DNA of 64,000 nt, taken from Cyclina sinensis. Lineage: Eukaryota > Mollusca > Bivalvia > Venerida > Veneridae. The position numbers and the translations under genes were made by a program. The notes under the pieces are model-generated. The model was not told the DNA's origin, did not search any database, and saw only the letters and a program-made list of their open reading frames with translations. This document shows positions 59,519 to 64,000 of the stretch, piece after piece. Position 1 is the first letter of the stretch. Each line of letters opens with the position of its first letter. Where the stretch lies: contig JAAONU010000001.1 in NCBI GenBank assembly GCA_012932295.1, positions 3,743,104-3,807,103 of the forward strand, written 5' to 3'.

Positions 59519-61248
59519 TTTTAGCTCACCTGTCACGCAGTGACATGGTGAGCTATTGTGATCCACCTCCATCCGTCGTGTGTCATCGTGCGTCGTGAAC
59601 ATTTCCATTCAAACGACATCTTCTCTGAAATCACTGGGCCAAATTCAATGAAACTTGCCAGGGATGTTCCTTGCATTAAGCAAAGTTGTTCAAAGAATTC
59701 ATTTCCATGCAGAACTCTAGTTGCCATGGCAAGCAAAAGGAAAAACTTAAAAATCTTCTTCTCAAAATCTGCAAAGCCTGGAGCTAAGGTATTTGGTATG
59801 TAGCATCATCTAGTGGACCTCTTTCAGGATTGTTCAAATTATGACCCTGGGGTCAGAACTGGCCCCGCCACGGGGGTCACTTGATTTTACATAGAGTTAT
59901 ATAGTGAAAACTTTAAAAATCTTCTTGTCAGAAACCACAAGGCATGGAGCTTAGATATTTGGTGTGAGGCATCATCTGGTGGACCTTTACCAAGATTTTT
60001 CAAATTATGACCCTGATGTTAGAACTGACCCTGCCCCAGGGGTCACTTGATTTACATAGAGTTATATAGGGAAAACTTTTAAAAAATCTTCTTGTAAGAA
60101 ACCGCAAGGCCTGGAGCTTAGATATTTGGTGTTGAGCATCATCTAGTGGACCTCTACCAAGATTGTTCAAATCATGGCCCCTGGGTCAAAATTGGCCCCG
60201 CCCCGGGGGTCACATGTTTTACATAGAGTTATTTTAGTAAATTCTTTAAAAATCTTCTTATCAGAAACTGCAAGGCCTGGAGCTTAGATATTTGGTATTA
60301 GGCATCATCTAGTGGACCTCTACATAGATTGTTCAAATTATGACCCTGGGGTCAGAACTGACCCCGCCCAGGCTTTACTTGATTTTACTTGAGTTATATT
60401 GGGAAAACTTTAAAAATCTTCTTGTAAGAAACACAAAGGATGGAGCTTAGATATATTGTGTTGAGCATTGTCTAGTAGACCTCTACCCCAAGATTGTTCA
60501 AATCATGGCCCCTGGGTCAAAACAGGCCCTGCCCAAGGGGTCACATGTTTTACATAGCAAAAAACTTTAAAAATCTTCTTGTCAGAAACTGCAAGGCCTG
60601 GAGCTTAGATATTTGGTAGTATGCACTGTGACCACAGTGGGGTCACCCCCTCCTTGGGGGTCACTCCTCCCCCCCACAAAAAAATCTCATTTTTTAAGTT
60701 TTTCGCTATGGCAATAAAATTTGGACCATTGTACAGTTTTTCAAGATGATTTCAAAACAATATTCCTTGACCTATATTTTTGACCTACTGCCTTTTTTTT
60801 TGGTTTTTTGGCTACAGCAATGAAATTTGGACCATGCGCACAGTTTTTCATTTCGATTTCAAAAATGTCATCGCATGACCTATATTTTTGACCTACTGAC
60901 CTACTTTTTGTTTTTGGAGCCATGGCAATGAAATTTGGACCATGTGTACAGTTTTTTGTTCGATTTCAAAAAAGTCATATCATGACCTATATTTTTGACC
61001 AACTGACATACTTTTTTGTTTTAAAGCTAGGGCGATGAAATTCGGACTGTGTGTACAGTTTTTCATTCCGATTTCCAAAATGTCGTCTCATGACCTATAT
61101 TTTGACCCACTGACCTACTTTTTGTTTTTGGAGCTATGGCAATGAAATTGCATTGGTCCATTTCTGTGATATGCATCCTTTCATTCTTAAAAATTTCTTT
61201 CATCTTTGAACCCAGGTGAGTGCTTTAGGGCCTTTGGCCCTCCTGTTA
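59519..61248 (+). repeat. Hairpin-capped array repeat, copy G
   Basis: The 5' cap has outer stem GCTCACC/GGTGAGC and inner stem TGTCAC/GTGACA with loop GCA. Type II units (about 165 bp) occupy roughly 59840-60620. A different array, type IV, follows at about 60690-61160 with units of about 107 bp (GCAATGAAATTTGGACCAT, GACCTATATTTTTGACC). The 3' end has CAGGTGAGTGCTTTA, a GGGCC/GGCCC hairpin with loop TTT, and CTCCTGTTA. Confidence 0.83.
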
Positions 61249-62214
61249 TATTTTTTAAATTGTTATCGAAGTATTGTTTTGAAATAAATATATTGAGTGC
61301 TAATTATAAGCTGAAATCTCTGTCAGATATTTGTTTTTTTTTCTCTCTAGCTGAATTCCTTTACTTATATAGCTTTTCAAATTGTTATGCCAGAGCATTG
61401 CAAAAAAACTGTTGAAGAACATTAAGTTTGCTGGAATAGAAATATGTTAGACTAATTAAAGAAATAGAAAATACTTGTCAACTTACAGACTAACTGGAAG
61501 AATTTCTTTTGATGCAGTACCGTCAACAATTAACAGTAGATTTTCTACATTAGGGAAAACATGTGCAGAATAGTACAAGTATATTTCTTGGCAGTTGGAG
61601 GGATCTTTGTTTATACCAAGTTGAAGTTTTTATTGTAAATACATGCATATTCAAATGTAGCATGCAAACTCACTAAAACCTTTATATTTAATAATAATCA
61701 GCTGCTGTTTAAGTTCCTTGTTTATAATACAACAGTTCATAAAAACACAATATGAATGTCTCAGAAATCTCCCAGTTTGTCTGTTCTCTATGATAATGTT
61801 ACATAAAATACCAGATCTTCTATACTTTATTGTTTATTTTGTCAATTTGAATGTCAAAATCAATCAAAAGGAACTATACCAGTCCTGGTTATATGGAAAT
61901 TTGACCTTCGTGCAATTTCTTTTATAGTAAACGTTAACTCCCATTCATGCTTCATGATGAAGACATGTCAGTCTCTCCATGACAAGAGTGGTTAGAGTCA
62001 CTTAGTTGATGCTTATTTACACGACCTCTAGCAAGTATGAAATTGTTTTAAGGGGGCATAACTTCTAACAGCCACTTCAGACCAGACTCACTGGCAAAGA
62101 GTTTGCAATTTCTTATAAAAAAGAGGGGTTTAGTATTCAAGTTTCTACCCAGAAATCTGAGTGTGTCTTTATATCATTGCCTATTGAACCTGAGTGTGCC
62201 CAGCAGAGTTTAGT
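61249..62214. other. Intronic DNA, nothing recognised
   Basis: AT-rich; ORF at 61718-61927 has no recognisable features. Confidence 0.4.
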
Positions 62215-62402
62215 AAATATATTGTAGGTTCAGGAGGTTAGAGCAAGGGACATCAAGCATTCCATTCCAGAGCCACATCTGGTTCTTTTACTTGCTTAAT
62301 GTACAGCATGGATATTTAGGGCCTTGGTTTAAATTCTTAACTGATTACAGATCCCCTGGCTACTAGTCATGTGCGTTACCATTTGACCACTGATCTACCC
62401 CT
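62215..62402 (-). mobile_element. tRNA-derived SINE, minus strand, copy 3
   Basis: On the minus strand a decayed tRNA-like head (GATCAGTGGTCAAATGGTAACGC) is followed by body words TAAAAGAACCAGATGTGGC and CTGGAATGGAATGCTTGATG. These match the SINE at 29016-29308 (AAAAGAACCAGGGGTG, CTGGAATGGGATGCTTTCTG). It is truncated at the 3' end. Confidence 0.65.
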
Positions 62403-64000
62403 TACCATGTTAGCTTTTTGAATGGCCCTTCTGTATGACTGAAGCTTGCTGGAGAGAATCATTCAACAGAATATAACAGTCCAACTTTCTCTTGATAATT
62501 ATTGCACATTGATGGTTTTGAAGAATCTTTTTTATACATCCTTGTTTTATAGAAAGATTTTGGCTGGTAAAACTGCAGCTGTACTTGTGTATTTAATTAT
62601 TCACTTGATATTGACTTCAGAAAATTGTGAAATATTACTGAGTTTCAGACGCCTTCAATAGTAAGTCATGTAGTGGTTGGCAAATTCTCACAACTAAATG
62701 TGTTTTATTACCCTATAATTCATAGCGACAGCAAATAATTCATAAGCAGAATATGGGTTTTCTAAGGTTTCTGTCTGAAATACTTCATTTTTGCCATACG
62801 ACTAACTGGTAACTACATGAATTAGTAAAAGCTTCTTCCAGATTGGCTCGGCTGTTGAGGCACAGTGATCTGTACTGAATTAGCATAATACAAGCTTGTT
62901 AAGCCAACGTTCCAATTAGAGGTTTTAGCCAAGTCTATAGTAAAGCTTTTGTTTGCTCAAGTAATTGCTGTCTTAAGAGGGTATTAGCATCAGTTTATGG
63001 TAAATATTGCCTTTAAGGAAACTATTATTGGGTCTTGGAAAACAGGCTTCCATTCTTACTGCTATGATTACGAATAATAAGCCGTAAAAATGAGGCTCTA
63101 AACCGTAAAAGTAAGGCAATAGACTGCCAGTGAATATAGGATTTTCTTTAGCCATTTTTCTTTATTGTTTTTTTTTTTCAGGTTTGATGAATTCCCTTTA
63201 GTCTTTAAGCATTGATAGAAAAACTGTAATAGTTTTTACACTATTAAATGTCTAAGGCATTGTTTTAGTCAGAGAAAATCAATATTTTACTGGCTTTAAT
63301 TAGAAAGTTAATGATCAAGCATTCTGTGAGATTGCACATTTACATGTTTAGTAAAACTGTATATTGAAAATTGCTGAATAATTCTCCTTTGCTATACATA
63401 TTAATTCTTCAGTGTTAGCCAATGATGATTGGAATTGTATAGAAAAGGTCTGTTGTGCCTCACTATCACAATGTTAGAATTTCAATATTACCTTTTTCTA
63501 TTCATTACAAATCCTTTTAAAATCTCAAATTTTAGGCAGATTTTAGGAGTGAAAACATACGAATTTTGACCCTTTTAAAAAATGTCTAGATAATATTTGT
63601 AGCTGAAACCAGATGTCATTGTTTTCAGATAATTAATTTTTTGTTTCTGACTGAAAATGTTGGTTATTCTAGCTACTGAAGAAAAGTTCAATAAAATATT
63701 TCATTCGACACTTAAGTCAACTTTTATTGTGTCTTCCAGTAAATTACCAGTACAGAACTATTAAGTGTGTGGTTATTTTACTGTGTCATCTTGTTAAAAG
63801 TACTTTCTTAGTATGTAGGATTTTGCTTGTTGATAAAGAAAATTCTAGGATTGTCTGGCTTGGTCTCCGAGGTGTATTTTCAGATCCAATTTCTCCTGAT
63901 GCTACCACCTTTATTATCTTCTTTATTACGTTACTGTGAAGCCAACCACAAGAATACTTCTGTTACAGAAGGTCTTGTTTTGGAATCAACATTTATAGTA
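62403..64000. other. Intronic DNA to window end, nothing recognised
   Basis: ORFs at 62446-62661, 62973-63155 and 63727-63939 are unremarkable. A short doublet of CCGTAAAA words occurs near 63081-63110. No exon 5 of PKC was found. Confidence 0.4.

Larger units (their letters stand above)
58285..64000 (+). other. PKC intron 4, partial (more than 5.7 kb)
   Basis: Begins GTAAGG and runs off the window. It contains the G-rich motif, an array fragment, capped repeat G and a SINE. A strong polypyrimidine-AG at about 63168-63180 is followed by an early in-frame stop in the frame required and by no C1B-like sequence, so it is not exon 5. Confidence 0.8.

Noticed and set aside
59533..59803. Overlapping ORFs on both strands at the start of copy G
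   Set aside because: Same region in copies E and F gives similar but broken frames; explained by the repeat.
63165..63200. PKC exon 5 after the strong polypyrimidine-CAG
   Set aside because: The following sequence has an early stop in the required phase and no C-X2-C or VHKQC-like C1B residues.

Overview
The window looks like invertebrate nuclear DNA, most likely from a bivalve mollusc. It is AT-rich and intron-dominated. It has one confidently recognised gene and is packed with repeat families. The bivalve call is an inference from the repeat style (long array-bearing repeats that start with AGCTCACC and end with CTCTTGTT) and from the mollusc-like sequence of the kinase exons.

Main gene: the first four coding exons of a conventional (Ca2+/diacylglycerol-type) protein kinase C lie on the + strand at 13751-13890, 14068-14099, 30648-30730 and 58176-58284. 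Together they encode 121 residues plus one base: the N-terminus, the autoinhibitory pseudosubstrate, the whole C1A zinc finger and the first part of C1B. The rest of C1B, C2 and the kinase domain must lie beyond 64000. Introns are 177 bp, about 16.5 kb, about 27.4 kb and more than 5.7 kb. Only 364 bases of this gene are coding in the window.

Upstream (1-13600): an AT-rich stretch with a plausible + strand mRNA 3' end near 4850-4910, two large array-bearing repeats (1404-2833 and 4921-6748), one orphan exon-like minus-strand ORF (about 9075-9365), a 5'-truncated non-LTR retrotransposon on the minus strand (10541-11375) and an old SINE (11560-11805).

Intron 2 (14100-30647): a hAT-like MITE, a 1458-bp TIR transposon with a TA target duplication, several tRNA-headed SINEs (one flanked by a perfect 9-bp target duplication) and short duplications.

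Intron 3 (30731-58175): a 37-bp minisatellite (about 43 units), a nested pair of mobile elements (35362-36807), a 57-bp minisatellite (about 21 units) with a 7-unit higher-order duplication, a TTAA-flanked MITE, small tandem repeats, a (TA)32 microsatellite and four members of the hairpin-capped repeat family.

Intron 4 start (58285-64000): a sense-strand G-quadruplex motif close to the donor site, another capped repeat (59519-61248) and a minus-strand SINE.

Most striking signal: seven copies of a repeat whose 5' end is a two-part hairpin. The inner stem differs between copies, but both arms change together. The 3' end is a second small hairpin followed by CTCTTGTT. Between these caps sit different combinations of four kinds of tandem array. 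At least two other families in the window have unrelated end sequences but the same general plan. This is the best candidate for an under-described mobile system here.
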